Positions 8,574 to 16,475 of a stretch of 64,000 nt of DNA are shown here, piece after piece. Below the pieces are notes generated by a model. It did not search any database. It worked only from the letters and a program-made list of their open reading frames with translations, and was not told where the DNA came from. Both the position numbers and the translations under genes were made by a program. Origin of the DNA: CAZNXJ01 sp964577115 (GTDB taxonomy: Bacteria; Planctomycetota; Planctomycetia; Pirellulales; Pirellulaceae). The stretch covers positions 1 through 64,000 of the forward strand of contig CAZNXJ010000018.1 in the NCBI GenBank assembly GCA_964577115.1, read 5' to 3'. Numbering within the stretch: position 1 is the first letter of the stretch; the number at the start of each line of letters is the position of its first letter.

Positions 8574-8753
8574 ACCGTGTTGAAACGCTGGTTCGCGAAG
8601 AATGTCGAACTCAGAGTAGCAGATTTGGGGCATCTGGCGAGCGGCCCTGCCGAGCGACGCACGGCGAACGCGGCACGTTATTTGCCTTTTCATCGGCCGC
8701 AAGGCGCGTCTATTGGAGGACGAACCGCACCGCGTGAAGGAGGGAGAGTAAGA

Positions 8754-9026
8754 ATGGCTGAAACGATGAACCGCCAAAGCTACGGGCAGGAAGCTCACCA
8801 GCACGCCGAGGGATGGTCGGCGCGAATGATTGAGCAACAGACGGCCAAGTTGCCGTCCGACGTCTTTCTATGGGGAGCCCTCGGCTCCATCGGCGGCTCG
8901 CTGCTGCTCAATGCAATGGGAAAGAAAGAAGAGAGCCTCTTCGTGGGCCAGTGGGCACCGACGCTCCTGATCCTGGGCCTCTACAACAAGATCGTAAAAG
9001 TCGCCGGGTCGGACCGCGTCCACTGA
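8754..9026 (+). CDS. Small membrane protein, 90 aa
   Basis: I do not recognise a named family. The protein has a polar N-terminal third (MAETMNRQSYGQEAHQ), then two hydrophobic stretches (about residues 38-55, FLWGALGSIGGSLLLNAM, and 66-78, WAPTLLILGLYNKIV), compatible with two membrane helices. The ATG at 8754 follows the purine-rich GGAGGGAGAGTAAGA. It is divergent from the cardiolipin synthase-like gene and lies 99 bp upstream of the short-chain dehydrogenase on the same strand, so it may be cotranscribed with the latter. Confidence 0.6.
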   Translation: MAETMNRQSYGQEAHQHAEGWSARMIEQQTAKLPSDVFLWGALGSIGGSLLLNAMGKKEESLFVGQWAPTLLILGLYNKIVKVAGSDRVH

Positions 9027-9125
9027 TCCGGCCGACGAGGGACAAAGCGATCGACGGCGGCGGCCGCTGGAACGACTTCCATCGCCCGCCGCCTTTCCCC
9101 ATCTCCTCCCCAATGAGTCTCCCCC

Positions 9126-10148
9126 GTGAATACCTTCACTCAGAAAATGCTCGTCGCTGCCGGCATCGGTGTCGCCGGCGCGCTGGCCGGGCGCGGATTG
9201 CTGCGCCGGCTTCGTTGGTTCGAGTTTGCTGGTAAGACGGTACTCATCGCTGGCGGCTCGCGCGGACTCGGTCTCGTACTCGCTCGCGAGCTGGTCGATC
9301 GTGGGGCGCGCGTGGCAATCTGCGCGCGCACATCCAGCACACTCGAGCGAGCCGCCGCGGAACTGCGCGAGCGAGGCGGTGCGGTGCTCGCCGAGCCGTG
9401 TGACATTCGCGACGCGGATCAGGTCCAGAAGTTCGTTCAAAAAGTGATCGACCGATGGGGCTCGATTGACGTTCTAATCAACGTCGCGGGCATCATCCAG
9501 GTCGGGCCGTTCGACGCGATGACGCCCGAGGACTTTCACGAGGCCATGGACATCAACTGCTGGGGGCCGCTGAACGTCATCCAAGCGGTCCTGCCCGCCA
9601 TGCGGCGTCAGCGGTGGGGGCGGATCGTGAATGTGGCGTCGATTGGTGGTAAACGCGCGGTGCCACATCTGTTGCCGTACGTGGTCAGCAAGTTCGCGCT
9701 CGTCGGATTATCAAACGGGCTGCGTGTCGAGTTGGCTCGGGAGAATATCCTCGTCACAACGGTCTGCCCAAGCCTCATGCGCACGGGAAGTCCACTGCAT
9801 GCGATTTTCAAGGGACAGCACCGGCTCGAATACGCCTGGTTCAGCATCGGCGACTCACTGCCCATTGTCTCGATCAGTGCCGAACAGGCAGCCCAACAGA
9901 TTCTCATGGCCTGCCAACGTGGCGATTCGGAAGTGATCGTCAACAACCCGCTGAACCTCGTCATCTATCTCCAACAGCTGGTGCCCAAACTGGCTCACGA
10001 AGTTCTCGCTCAGATCAACCGCCTGCTGCCCGAGATGGGCGGAATTGGCCAGCAAGCCGCCCGAGGCTTCGAGAGCCAATCGCGCTGGTCGCCTTCCTGG
10101 CTAACTCGCCTCAGCGACCAGGCCGCACTACGCAACAACGAGCTCTAA
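9126..10148 (+). CDS. Short-chain dehydrogenase/reductase (SDR)
   Basis: A 340-residue NAD(P)-dependent oxidoreductase. A hydrophobic N-terminus (about residues 8-25) is likely a membrane anchor or signal and precedes the Rossmann fold: cofactor-binding AGGSRGLG (42-49), the NVAGI element after strand 4, the catalytic Ser in VNVASIGG and YVVSK (Tyr-x3-Lys). The C-terminal 90 residues extend beyond a minimal SDR core. The substrate cannot be told. Start is the GTG at 9126, with only a weak ribosome-binding site; an ATG at 9147 would shorten the N-terminus by seven residues. Confidence 0.82.
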   Translation: MNTFTQKMLVAAGIGVAGALAGRGLLRRLRWFEFAGKTVLIAGGSRGLGLVLARELVDRGARVAICARTSSTLERAAAELRERGGAVLAEPCDIRDADQVQKFVQKVIDRWGSIDVLINVAGIIQVGPFDAMTPEDFHEAMDINCWGPLNVIQAVLPAMRRQRWGRIVNVASIGGKRAVPHLLPYVVSKFALVGLSNGLRVELARENILVTTVCPSLMRTGSPLHAIFKGQHRLEYAWFSIGDSLPIVSISAEQAAQQILMACQRGDSEVIVNNPLNLVIYLQQLVPKLAHEVLAQINRLLPEMGGIGQQAARGFESQSRWSPSWLTRLSDQAALRNNEL

Positions 10149-10245
10149 CCGAACACAACACGCTGTTCCCTTCGGGGCCACAGGCACCCACCAACCTAGC
10201 GTCGAAGGCGGAAGAATCTAGGTCCCGCGACAGAAAGCTCGCGTT

Positions 10246-10701
10246 TCATTTTTTTCCGCGTTCATCCTTCATCCGTCCGCCTTCGCGCCGCTTTCTCCCG
10301 AAGGTGCGCATGCGTTCGAGCGTTTCTTCGCTGACGTGGTGTTCGATGCCTTCGCTGTCGATGGCGGCCGTCGCGGGGCTGACCCCCAGGCGGATGAGGA
10401 ACTCCAGCACGATCTCGTGGCGAGCGCGCGACTTCTCGGCCATTTTGCGGCCGGCTTCGGTCAGTGTGATCGGGCCGTGCGGGACGGTTTCGACGAGCCC
10501 CTCGCGCTGGAGCCGAGCGATGGTTTTGCTGACCGTCACGTGCGAGACGGCGAACAGGCATGCCAGGCGGGTGACACGACACTGCCCTTCGGTCCGGATC
10601 AGTTCATCGATGGCCTCGACGTAGTCCTCGGCCGTCTCGGTGGCATGATCACGCCGCGTGCGCTGGTGGCGGTTGGCCGGCTTTACTTTCTTCTTAGCCA
10701 C
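10246..10701 (-). CDS. mntR: MntR/DtxR-family metal-dependent transcriptional regulator
   Basis: A 151-residue repressor-type regulator of the DtxR/MntR family, which binds Mn2+ or Fe2+ and then DNA. The winged helix-turn-helix is at about residues 38-85 (CRVTRLACLFAVSHVTVSKTI ... LVETVPHGPITLTEAGR). The dimerisation/metal-binding segment contains RHEIVLEFL and DSEGIEHHVSEETLERM, with the family's metal-ligand Glu and His residues. It ends with a basic tail. The start is GTG at 10701, with GGAGG a few bases upstream. The gene is divergent from a DUF1559 protein, and three matching palindromes lie between them, suggesting that it controls both itself and the divergent operon in response to a divalent metal. 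Confidence 0.88.
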   Translation of the reverse strand: MAKKKVKPANRHQRTRRDHATETAEDYVEAIDELIRTEGQCRVTRLACLFAVSHVTVSKTIARLQREGLVETVPHGPITLTEAGRKMAEKSRARHEIVLEFLIRLGVSPATAAIDSEGIEHHVSEETLERMRTFGRKRREGGRMKDERGKK

Positions 10702-10718
10702 ACGGACCTCCGAGAGAC

Positions 10719-10746
10719 TTGACGGCGCCGTAGCCGTAGCTACAAT
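10719..10746 (+). promoter_or_regulatory. Candidate promoter of the DUF1559 operon
   Basis: TTGACG (10719-10724), 16-base spacer, TACAAT (10741-10746). The -10 box and spacer overlap operator 1 (10729-10744), an arrangement expected for direct repression. Confidence 0.5.
10729..10744. promoter_or_regulatory. Operator 1, MntR-type box
   Basis: CGTAGCCGTAGCTACA, 13 of 16 bases identical to the perfect palindrome at operator 3. It lies between the divergent regulator and the DUF1559 gene. Confidence 0.6.
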
Positions 10747-10755
10747 CTGCCGAAA

Positions 10756-10771
10756 TGTAGCCGTGGTTACA
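10756..10771. promoter_or_regulatory. Operator 2, MntR-type box
   Basis: TGTAGCCGTGGTTACA, 14 of 16 bases identical to operator 3. It lies about 55 bp upstream of the regulator start, just downstream of the predicted transcription start of the divergent operon. Confidence 0.6.
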
Positions 10772-10864
10772 AAAAGCGGCCTGGCCGCTTCCCGACTTGA
10801 CGGGCCCGGTGTGCGGCGAGTCGAGGGGACACCGGTCAGGGCCGGCTTTTTTTCGGCCGGAAGA

Positions 10865-10880
10865 TGTAGCCATGGCTACA
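10865..10880. promoter_or_regulatory. Operator 3, perfect 16-bp palindrome
   Basis: TGTAGCCATGGCTACA is a perfect palindrome, 78 bp upstream of the DUF1559 start codon. Three copies of the same motif beside a DtxR-family gene argue for a specific binding site. Confidence 0.65.
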
Positions 10881-10958
10881 AACAAAGCCGGTCGGTGGAC
10901 GCGAGAGGGTTCGACGTCCGTTATCCGCCGGCTCGCCGGCACGCAGGAGGATCGTCGG

Positions 10959-11939
10959 ATGAATGAGGGACACCGACAATATGAACGTCGCGGCGGTTTC
11001 ACGCTGGTGGAACTGCTGGTCGTCATTGCAGTGATCGGGGTGTTGATGAGTCTGCTGTTGCCGGCCGTGCAGGCGGCTCGCGAGGCGGCTCGCAAGCTGC
11101 AAAGCCAAAACAATCTCAAGCAGCTCGGCCTCGCCATTCACAACTACGAAAGCGCGCTGGGCTGCCTGCCTTCCGGGTACATCGCCGATACGGACCACGC
11201 CCTGACGGACCCGACCACGTTGGACGGCCCGCCCGGCTGGGGTTGGGGAGCGCTATTGCTCCCCTACCTTGAACAGCAGACGGTCCACGATCAGCTCGAC
11301 ATGCGGCTCCCGTGCTGGGATTCGGCTCAGGGCGCCGCGGTTCGCACAAACATACCAGTTTTCGTAAATCCTGGCGCGCCGCGCCGCGAGAACGACTGCG
11401 TCGTGACCGACGTGAACGGCCGCGAGGTCACTCGCTTTGGCCTTTCGCACTATGTGGCCAACGTCGGGCAGGACGAACCGTGGGGCTACCAGCCGCCGCT
11501 CGCCGACTGGTCCGAGGTGGCTTCGGGACCGTTCTACCGGAATTCCCGGGTACGGCTGAGCGACATCAGCGACGGATTAACGAACACGGTACTGCTCGGC
11601 GAACACACAACCATCAGCGACAAGACGTGGGTGGGCGTTGTACCGGGCGCTCAGTCGTGCCCCGCGAATCCCGACCGGATTCCCTTTTCGACGTGCGACC
11701 ACGCCGCCACGTTGGTGCTCTGCCACAGCGGGCCGTCCGCCGCCGAACCGGGCATCGTCCATCCTCCGTCGTTTCCTACCTGCCACGTTTGCCAGATGTA
11801 CGCGCCCTGGTCCTCGCGGGGCGGCTACGTGCTGCTCGGCGACGGCAGCGTGCGTTTTATCTCGGTCATGGTGAACCTGGATACGTGGGCGGCGATGAAT
11901 AGCTGCAAAGGCGGCGAGGTATTCTATGAGCTCAACTAA
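10959..11939 (+). CDS. DUF1559 pseudopilin-like protein
   Basis: A 326-residue protein with a type IV pilin-like N-terminus: a short basic leader, the prepilin processing motif GFTLVELL (about residues 13-20) and a hydrophobic helix LVVIAVIGVLMSLLLPAVQAAREAAR. The DUF1559 body follows, ending in the usual LLGDGSVRFIS element. Planctomycetes encode many such proteins, and databases describe them as PulG-like putative transporters, though the function is not established. The C-terminal half has several Cys and His (CDHAATLVLCHSG, CHVCQMY), compatible with metal binding. Start ATG at 10959 follows AGGAGG. Its position under three MntR-type operators suggests a role in metal homeostasis. Confidence 0.82.
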   Translation: MNEGHRQYERRGGFTLVELLVVIAVIGVLMSLLLPAVQAAREAARKLQSQNNLKQLGLAIHNYESALGCLPSGYIADTDHALTDPTTLDGPPGWGWGALLLPYLEQQTVHDQLDMRLPCWDSAQGAAVRTNIPVFVNPGAPRRENDCVVTDVNGREVTRFGLSHYVANVGQDEPWGYQPPLADWSEVASGPFYRNSRVRLSDISDGLTNTVLLGEHTTISDKTWVGVVPGAQSCPANPDRIPFSTCDHAATLVLCHSGPSAAEPGIVHPPSFPTCHVCQMYAPWSSRGGYVLLGDGSVRFISVMVNLDTWAAMNSCKGGEVFYELN

Positions 11940-12291
11940 CATGGTTCCACCCGGCATGAAGGCGCGGATGAGCAGGCGCGGCGAGTGGCGTCGGCGAGTG
12001 TTTCTGCTGGCGGTATGCGGCGCGTTTCTCCTCGCAGGTTGCCACTCGTATCCGGAAGTCACCAGCCCCGAGGCGCTCGCTTTCCTCAAACAGCTATACA
12101 CGGCCTGTAACACACGCAGCCTCGAACGGCTCGAAGCGTGCGAACAAGAGCTCGCCGAGCTGGTCGCCCAGCAGCAGGTATCGGCCGAAGAAGAGGCGGC
12201 TTTTGCGGGGATCATCGAACAGGCTCGGGCCGGCGACTGGCAGCGAGCTCAGGACGCCGCGCTCCGCTTCGCCGACGACCAGATCCGCTAA
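11926..12291 (+). CDS. Small lipoprotein coupled to the DUF1559 gene
   Basis: A 121-residue protein with a basic N-terminus, a hydrophobic stretch and a lipobox LLAGC (Cys39), so it should be lipid-anchored. The mature part is largely helical and acidic (EALAFLKQLYTACNTRSLERLEACEQELAELV ...). The gene overlaps the end of the DUF1559 gene by 14 bases and has GAGG just upstream of the ATG, so the two are translationally coupled and probably work together. In-frame ATGs at 11941 and 11956 are alternatives. No known domain recognised. Confidence 0.72.
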   Translation: MSSTNMVPPGMKARMSRRGEWRRRVFLLAVCGAFLLAGCHSYPEVTSPEALAFLKQLYTACNTRSLERLEACEQELAELVAQQQVSAEEEAAFAGIIEQARAGDWQRAQDAALRFADDQIR

Positions 12292-12443
12292 GCCGCCTTT
12301 TGCTCAGCCATATTAGCCCTGCTTATCGGAGCGGCCGCATGACGCGCGACGGTGCGTGATGTACGATGAGCCGCCTTGTGGCATCTTCTCCTCACCGCGC
12401 CATCATGGTGCCGGTTTACTACTCGTGAGAAAGGGTCATCGTT

Positions 12444-13412
12444 GTGGATCGTCGCACCTGGCTACAGCAAACGGCGGCCTGGGGAGCCGCGATGGTCGCA
12501 GGGCACAGCGCCTGGGCCGCTGACAACGAGGAAGCTCGGCCATTGATTATCGATACCCATCAGCATCTCTGGAATCTCAGCGAACTACGGCTGCCATGGC
12601 TAACGGGAGCTCCCGACATCCTCCGGCGCGATTATGGCCCGAAGGAATACGCCGACGCAACGCGCGGGCTGAACATACAGGCAATCTACATGGAAGTCGA
12701 TGTGGATCCGGCCGATCACGATAAGGAAGCCCAGTACGTGATCGGGCTGTGCCGCGAGCAGATCGGCGCGACGCGCGCGGCCGTGATTGGCGGGGAACCG
12801 GCGTCGCCGGACTTTGCGAAATATCTCGACCGGCACCGCGAAGGCGGGTATGTCAAAGGCGTTCGGCAGGTGCTGCACGGCGCGAAGACGCCGCCCGGCT
12901 ACTGCCTACAGGACAGTTTTGTCCGCGGCATTCAAGCGCTGGGCGAGCGAGGTCTGAGCTTTGATTTATGCATGCGGCCCGGCGAGCTGATGGATGGTGT
13001 TCAGCTCGTCGAACGTTGCCCGGATACGCGTTTCGTGGTGGATCATTGTGGAAATGCCGACGTGAAGGCGTTTCGAAAGGGAGCGGAGCAGCCGAGCCAT
13101 GATCCCGACCAGTGGCGGCGCGCCATCGAAGCACTAGCGAACAAGCCGCAAACCATTTGCAAGATCTCCGGCATCATTGCGAGCGTTCCCGAGGACTGGG
13201 ACACGGAGGATCTCGCGCCGATCGTGAACCACTGCCTTGATGCCTTCGGGCCCGATCGCGTCGTGTTCGGTGGCGACTGGCCCGTTTGTCTGCTCGGTGC
13301 GCCGCTCAGCCGCTGGGTCGAAACGCTCACCGAAATCATCGCGTCACGCAGCGCCGAAGACCGCGGCAAGCTCTGGTCGGAGAACGCCCGCCGGTTTTAT
13401 CAGCTCGGATGA
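12444..13412 (+). CDS. Tat-exported amidohydrolase (amidohydrolase_2 family)
   Basis: A 322-residue metal-dependent hydrolase with a twin-arginine type signal (MDRRTWLQQTAAWGAAMVAG). The HxH metal ligands are at 39-41 (DTHQHLW), followed by RFVVDHCGN and VVFGGDWPVC, the usual positions of the later His and Asp ligands. The arrangement resembles the lactonase branch (COG3618) that hydrolyses sugar lactones, but the substrate is not determinable here. GTG start at 12444, with AAAGGG eight bases upstream. It is a relative of the protein at 265-1227 but not a close copy. Confidence 0.85.
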   Translation: MDRRTWLQQTAAWGAAMVAGHSAWAADNEEARPLIIDTHQHLWNLSELRLPWLTGAPDILRRDYGPKEYADATRGLNIQAIYMEVDVDPADHDKEAQYVIGLCREQIGATRAAVIGGEPASPDFAKYLDRHREGGYVKGVRQVLHGAKTPPGYCLQDSFVRGIQALGERGLSFDLCMRPGELMDGVQLVERCPDTRFVVDHCGNADVKAFRKGAEQPSHDPDQWRRAIEALANKPQTICKISGIIASVPEDWDTEDLAPIVNHCLDAFGPDRVVFGGDWPVCLLGAPLSRWVETLTEIIASRSAEDRGKLWSENARRFYQLG

Positions 13413-13431
13413 GCAGAACGAATAAGGAAAA

Positions 13432-13519
13432 GGAGGAAGGACGTATTCCTCCGAAATCCTTCGATTCAAAACGTGCTGGCCGTGCGTATCTCGCGAACGA
13501 GATCCGCACGGCCAGGCAC
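13432..13519. other. Two tandem hairpins between convergent genes
   Basis: First hairpin: GGAGGAA (13432-13438) / TTCCTCC (13446-13452). Second: outer arms CTGGCCGTGCG and CGCACGGCCAG, enclosing ATCTCG-CGAA-CGAGAT, spanning 13473-13519. Neither is followed by a T-run. They sit between the 3' ends of convergent genes and may block read-through or stabilise 3' ends. Confidence 0.5.
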
Positions 13520-13546
13520 AACTGAGGGACTCAGGATGGAGGCAGG

Positions 13547-16093
13547 TTATTGCTGCAAGGTCGTCGGCGGAGGCGTGTTGTTGGTGCCCTGCTGAGGGCG
13601 TCCCGGCGGGACGTCCTGCGGCTGAACACCGGGCTCGCCGGGAACTCCATTGATCTGCGTCGAATCGACGTTCTGCCCCGCGTCGGGACTGAGTGCTCCA
13701 CCTTGAAGGGCACCCGCTGCCGATTGAAGGGCTTCCTGGCCGAGCTGCGCGGCCGCTCGATGGCGGAACGGATGCCCGGCACCGAAGATCCCGTAGGCAA
13801 TGATGTCGCTCCCAAATCCGCCAGAGCCAGCTGCCCGGCCCCCTGGCGGAGCGTCGAGGCTGTTGGGTGTCACCGGAGGCTGAGGACGCGGCGGATCGAA
13901 CTCGTTGTTGCCTGAAAATCCCGGAGGCACGCCGTCCGCATCGGAGCGCGAGCCAAGCGGTACCTCGGCATTCACCTGTGTTTGCGGGTTCTGTGCCGCG
14001 CTATCGATTTCCGGTGGGATGTCCCGACCCTCGCCCGTGGCTCCGGGCATCCCGGCGATATGGACGCCTCGATGTAGAGCAACGATCCGACCGAGCAACA
14101 ACTGCGGGTCCAACTCGGGGATCAACTGCTGTAGCATCCCTCGCCCAGACTGATCCACTTCCACCACCCCCAGCTGGATGCCCACCGTCCCAGCCGAGTT
14201 CTGCGCCATATCGCCAAAGTCGCCGAACTGATGGACGGCCAGCACGTAACGGCCCGCCGGTAGTCCGGCAAATCGTCCGCGTACGAGCGATCCTTCATCG
14301 GTGCCGATCACCATCACGAAACCCGCTTGGCCCCAATGGCCGCCCGCTCCGCCGCGGCCGCTAAACGGCATCTCGCTGCCACCTTCAAACGGGCCGCGGT
14401 CGGCGGTGTTGTCAACTCGGGGACCGTCGATGCCCACGCCGGGCCGAACCGGCCGAGCCTGCCCGGGAGCTCCCCGGCGCTGAAGCGTTGTGCCGTCGGT
14501 CTGTTCACCCGGCCGGATGGGCCGCTGACCGGAGGCGCCCGGAACCTGAGCTGCACCAGCCGGTGGTACGGCCTGACCGGGCGCTGCCTGGCCCTGCAGT
14601 GTCGTGTAGTCGGTCTGTTCGCCAGGACGGACCGGCCGCTGCGTTGCCGTGCCAGCGCCTTGAGCGGCTCCGGCGGGCTGTCCGCCACCGGCCTGCCCGG
14701 CGCCCGCGCCTGCGGCGGGCCCGCCTTGCTGGAAGAGGGCCAGCTGCGGCGCTTCGATCGTCGCAGGCTGCGTACTGCCCTGTGGATTTTGCGGCCGAAC
14801 CTGATTCTGCGGAGTCGTCGGGATTTGGGGGTTCTGCTGGTTGGGCTGTCCCGACCGAACGCCGTTGGAACCCTCCGGATTCAGTGGGTTCGCGTTGGGC
14901 CGTACTCCACTTGGTGCATTCACCCCCCGCTGGCCGCCCGCGGCGTCTTGAGGACCAAGCGTCGTGGGATCGACAGGCGGCGGAGCGCCGGTTCCGTCCT
15001 CAAAGTTTCCGGTACCGTCGCCAACGCCAGGGAATTCATTATTGGGGAAGCTGCCGCCAGTGCCGGAGAGGCCGTTATCGCCCACAAAGTGCAGCGTGGC
15101 CACAACCGTACGGACATTCCGCAGCGGGCCGAACTCGCTATCCACCGAAAAACCTCTGGGAACGGCACCGAGCGCCGAGAAACCCGAGATAAAGTTGCGA
15201 TTGTCAACCGGAACGGGAACACCGTCGGGTCCGGGAGCATCGGCGGGCATTTGTGGCTGACCGGCGGCCACGTTCGCGGCGGCCAAATCCTGCGACTGCC
15301 GCGGGATGCGGCGAGGCCGCTCCGGCGTTTCCGGCGGCGCCTTCGCGAGCGGCATTTCCACCGTCTCGGGCCGGACGACGGTCAGGTCCATCGTCTTGTC
15401 GCCGCGCAGAACGCGGAACTGAATTTCCTGTCCCTCGGACGCCTGCTGAAGCATCGGGAGCAGGAACTCTTCAAGCTGCTGAACGGACTTGATCTCACGG
15501 CCATTCACGCCCGTGATAATGTCCCCCGCTTCGAAGCCACCCGCCGTCGCGGGGCTCTGCGGCTCGAGTTGCCGGATGACTGGCCGAGCGCTGTCGTCGT
15601 CGACAATGGTCATGCCGAGCATATCGATGTGATCGCCCAGGACAAATTCCAGCGACTCCGCGCCGCGTTCAATTTTCAACGGAAACCACTGCCGCTGGGC
15701 ACTTTCATTAAGAAACTGCTGGATCGCAGCATTGTCATCGACCGGGAGGTCGTCGATGGCGACGATCTTATCGCCGGGCTTTATGCCAGCCTTCGACGCG
15801 TCCGACTCTTCGCGGACTTCGCGAACGATCAGCGTGCCATCGTCGCCGCGCACCAGGGTCATGCCGGTGCGGGCCTGAAATTGCTGAGCGGGTGTGCGTC
15901 TGGGCTGCTGCTCGTTAGGCGTCAGAGGCACGGTTCGCGGCGGAGCAGCGGGAGTTTCCGGCAGCGGTCCCGGATCCTCACGCCCTGGTGGAGGCGGATC
16001 GGAGGCGGGAGGCAGCAGCGGAGCTTGCGCGAGCGCAAGACTGGGCAGCGCCAGCGACCCGCATAACGTGAGTGCAGTAAGGGTACGTAACAT
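13547..16093 (-). CDS. Secreted PDZ-PDZ protein with Cu/Zn-SOD-like C-terminal domain
   Basis: An 848-residue secreted protein. Order: signal peptide (1-23, LALAQA); Pro-rich linker; PDZ 1 (about 76-155, ASKAGIKPGDKIVAIDDLPV); PDZ 2 (about 157-243, ATAGGFEAGDIITGVNGREI); a long Gly/Pro/Gln/Asn-rich region with a repeated RPGEQTD-TTLQ unit; then about 585-690 a stretch resembling Cu/Zn superoxide dismutase (RFAGLPAGRYVLAVHQFGDFGD ... LGVVEVDQSGRGML ... LLGRIVALHRGVHIAG, with His621 and His674). A Gly/Pro-rich tail follows. Only part of the SOD metal-ligand set is evident, so activity is doubtful. There are no trypsin-like protease residues, so it is not a DegP-type protease. The ATG at 16093 follows GGAGAAGAG. 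The protein is probably an extracytoplasmic scaffold. Confidence 0.72.
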   Translation of the reverse strand: MLRTLTALTLCGSLALPSLALAQAPLLPPASDPPPPGREDPGPLPETPAAPPRTVPLTPNEQQPRRTPAQQFQARTGMTLVRGDDGTLIVREVREESDASKAGIKPGDKIVAIDDLPVDDNAAIQQFLNESAQRQWFPLKIERGAESLEFVLGDHIDMLGMTIVDDDSARPVIRQLEPQSPATAGGFEAGDIITGVNGREIKSVQQLEEFLLPMLQQASEGQEIQFRVLRGDKTMDLTVVRPETVEMPLAKAPPETPERPRRIPRQSQDLAAANVAAGQPQMPADAPGPDGVPVPVDNRNFISGFSALGAVPRGFSVDSEFGPLRNVRTVVATLHFVGDNGLSGTGGSFPNNEFPGVGDGTGNFEDGTGAPPPVDPTTLGPQDAAGGQRGVNAPSGVRPNANPLNPEGSNGVRSGQPNQQNPQIPTTPQNQVRPQNPQGSTQPATIEAPQLALFQQGGPAAGAGAGQAGGGQPAGAAQGAGTATQRPVRPGEQTDYTTLQGQAAPGQAVPPAGAAQVPGASGQRPIRPGEQTDGTTLQRRGAPGQARPVRPGVGIDGPRVDNTADRGPFEGGSEMPFSGRGGAGGHWGQAGFVMVIGTDEGSLVRGRFAGLPAGRYVLAVHQFGDFGDMAQNSAGTVGIQLGVVEVDQSGRGMLQQLIPELDPQLLLGRIVALHRGVHIAGMPGATGEGRDIPPEIDSAAQNPQTQVNAEVPLGSRSDADGVPPGFSGNNEFDPPRPQPPVTPNSLDAPPGGRAAGSGGFGSDIIAYGIFGAGHPFRHRAAAQLGQEALQSAAGALQGGALSPDAGQNVDSTQINGVPGEPGVQPQDVPPGRPQQGTNNTPPPTTLQQ

Positions 16094-16475
16094 GGGTCTC
16101 TTCTCCGGCCGGCAGGTCTGGCCTTGAAATTCGGGTGTACGAGCGTCTGTCCGCGTGGATGATGCTTTGCGGACTAAACTGCACTCCGCATGCCAAACTC
16201 GCGTCGATGGAAATGCTGGCCGCCGGCGAACGGCCGAATCTGAGCCACTCGCCGCCCCGCGCATTCACGTTCGACGAGCGCGCTCGTTTCCCTCACCGCC
16301 TCCTCCGGCGAGCGGAAGGGGGCTGAAGGCTTGAGCGCCGATGCGTAGTCGGCGAGACTAGAGGGAACCTGCTCGCGCGGTTGCGTCAGGCGGCGAGCTG
16401 TACTGCGCCGCGCTATTCCGAGTGACAGAAACTTGTCACTCACCCACCTGCCAACCATCCCGCCCAGGATTCTCG
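16094..16475. promoter_or_regulatory. Divergent intergenic region with inverted repeat
   Basis: This 382-bp region holds the promoters of the divergent PDZ gene and the cytochrome/DUF1501 operon; no small gene is seen. A perfect inverted repeat GAGTGACA (16420-16427) / TGTCACTC (16434-16441) with a six-base loop lies 34 bp upstream of the PSCyt start codon. It is a candidate operator or leader hairpin. Confidence 0.4.

Noticed and set aside
14327..16066. Long open frame (579 codons) on the + strand opposite the PDZ protein
   Set aside because: Composition follows from the GC-rich antisense of a real gene; no ribosome-binding site or recognisable domain.
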